Shown here in pieces: positions 63,232 through 64,000 of a stretch of 64,000 nucleotides of DNA; within the stretch, counting starts at the first letter, position 1, and every line of letters starts with the position of its first letter. A program made the position numbers and the translations under genes. The stretch covers positions 326,482 through 390,481 of the forward strand of contig NZ_JAGWDK010000004.1 of the NCBI RefSeq assembly GCF_018398875.1, read 5' to 3'. Below the pieces are notes generated by a model. That model saw nothing but the letters and a program-made list of their open reading frames with translations. It did not search any database and was not told where the DNA came from. This DNA is from Bradyrhizobium sp. sGM-13 (GTDB lineage Bacteria; Pseudomonadota; Alphaproteobacteria; Rhizobiales; Xanthobacteraceae).

Positions 63232-63350
63232 TTTCGCCGATTGCTCCACCTCTCCCGCTTGCGGGGGAGGTCGGATCGCATCGAAGATGCGATCCGGGCG
63301 GGGCTCTTTCCATACGGGGAGCGTGACTCGTGGAGGCACCCCCCACCCCA
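63232..63350. repeat. Intergenic palindromic repeat, copy 1
   Basis: Starts with TTCGCCGATTGCTCCACCTC and contains TCCCGCTTGCGGG and GGATCGCATC-GAA-GATGCGATCC hairpins. It shares its first 33 bases with copy 2 at 63779 in the same direction. It separates cysE from the small membrane protein at 63359. Confidence 0.75.
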
Positions 63351-63358
63351 GCTGACCG

Positions 63359-63646
63359 TCAGGCAGCAGCTTTGTTCTTGATTGCACCGACGAGCGCCGT
63401 GAGTATGGCCCCGCCAGCACCACCGGCGATCGCGTGCGAGACAATGCCGCCAATACTCAGATCGCCCGACTGGGCTGCGGCCATGATTGATGGCATCAAC
63501 AATGTTACGATCTGGCCGAGCACCCCGCCTCCGACCAAGCCGGCGACAATGTTACCAATCGTACCGAGATCGAAAGTCGGCGATGACTTGCCCGCACCCA
63601 CGCCGCCAAGCGCTCCTGCAACGAGGTTAGTCAGAATCTGTTCCAT
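63359..63646 (-). CDS. Small Gly/Ala-rich membrane protein
   Basis: 95 residues from ATG 63646, with CGGAGA 5 nt upstream. Glycine-rich hydrophobic segments (NLVAGALGGVGAGK; NIVAGLVGGGVLGQIVTLLMP; HAIAGGAGGAILTALVGAI) form two or three short helices, a pattern typical of small stress or glycine-zipper membrane proteins. Function unknown. It stands between two copies of the same intergenic repeat. Confidence 0.7.
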   Translation of the reverse strand: MEQILTNLVAGALGGVGAGKSSPTFDLGTIGNIVAGLVGGGVLGQIVTLLMPSIMAAAQSGDLSIGGIVSHAIAGGAGGAILTALVGAIKNKAAA

Positions 63647-63778
63647 GCTGATCTCCGTATGACTCGCGACAAACGGGGTTGATCTCGCGCAGACTATCAC
63701 TGCACGCGAAGCCGATCCATGAATAAATCTCAGGTTGAGTTAGCGGTCGAGCGGCCGGACTCCGGTTCCTTCTAGAAG

Positions 63779-63905
63779 ACTTCGCCGATTGCTCCACCTC
63801 TCCCGCTTGCGGGAGATTGGATCGCATCGTTAGATTCCGATCCGGGTGGGGGCTCGCTCCATACGCCCCGGCCCTCCCCCGCAAGCGGGAGAGGGTGAGC
63901 AGTCG
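63779..63905. repeat. Intergenic palindromic repeat, copy 2
   Basis: Begins with the same 33 bases as copy 1 at 63232 and includes the same TCCCGCTTGCGGG hairpin, then diverges (ATCGTTAGATTCCGATC in place of the perfect palindrome). Ends with CTCCCCCGCAAGCGGGAGAG, which mirrors its start. Typical of dispersed Bradyrhizobium repeats. Confidence 0.75.
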
Positions 63906-63955
63906 CTCCGCGGTCGCAGTTTGGCCGCCTCGTCACTCAGGGTACAATCGGCATA

Positions 63956-63981
63956 GGGGGCGACCTTGTGGGTCGCTCCCC
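63956..63981. other. Hairpin at the window edge
   Basis: GGGGGCGACC - TTGTG - GGTCGCTCCCC is a strong stem (10 bp with one bulge). The following CTGCCACACCACCCGGCATG runs to the edge. This phrase resembles sequences I remember beside group II intron ORFs, but the window ends before any ORF, so this is only a hint. Confidence 0.3.
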
Positions 63982-64000
63982 TGCCACACCACCCGGCATG

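Overview
The window reads as a chromosomal stretch from a Bradyrhizobium-like alphaproteobacterium (Nitrobacteraceae). The evidence is high GC with GC-rich third codon positions, a divergent gstI-type / glnII pair with a sigma-54 promoter, GGAAC-N16-CGTT promoters typical of the alphaproteobacterial general stress sigma factor EcfG, a degenerate iron-control element, and short palindromic intergenic repeats of the kind scattered through Bradyrhizobium genomes. I saw no rRNA, tRNA, CRISPR array, complete insertion sequence or prophage.

Layout. 0-14 kb is mostly housekeeping: the end of a GST-like gene, a cold shock protein, an autotransporter-type barrel, a rhodanese, an AhpD-like enzyme with a divergent AraC regulator, RNase D, SelO, AspS, a large hypothetical and the malic enzyme MaeB. 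14-22 kb holds DoxX, a TRAP transporter (dctM-dctQ-dctP), a DHFR-like reductase, a polysaccharide deacetylase, a glutathione peroxidase and a two-domain L,D-transpeptidase. 22-30 kb has CreA, small secreted proteins, a MocR regulator divergent from a flavin-binding (pyridoxamine-oxidase-like) gene, an ArgE/DapE deacylase, a BtuF-like protein and a thioesterase. 30-33.5 kb is an aldoxime dehydratase - nitrilase - AraC cluster that should convert aldoximes through nitriles to carboxylic acids.

34-45 kb is accessory in character. Three paralogues of a doubled GrlR-domain protein lie within 9 kb, one broken by a frameshift, interleaved with an SDR, a phosphatase, a MliC-like inhibitor, gstI/glnII, a ModA-like protein and a small DMT transporter. 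44.5-48.3 kb is an iron-uptake unit: TonB receptor, PepSY membrane protein and a small membrane protein.

48.3-59.9 kb looks like a general-stress island. Five EcfG-type promoter motifs sit in front of a 56-residue hydrophilic protein, a four-gene operon of small disordered proteins, a DUF2267 protein, an avidin homologue and a Tat-exported ferritin-like protein. The same region holds an HtrA-like protein that has lost its catalytic His and Ser and overlaps a receiver-less LuxR regulator, plus an ABC-F protein, a GDPD, a chemotaxis receptor and an NmrA-like SDR. 60-64 kb has a PQQ sugar dehydrogenase, a HiPIP, a decayed fragment of a second ferritin-like gene, CysE and a small membrane protein bracketed by two copies of an intergenic repeat.

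All functions are read from translated sequence and remembered family motifs. No database search was run.
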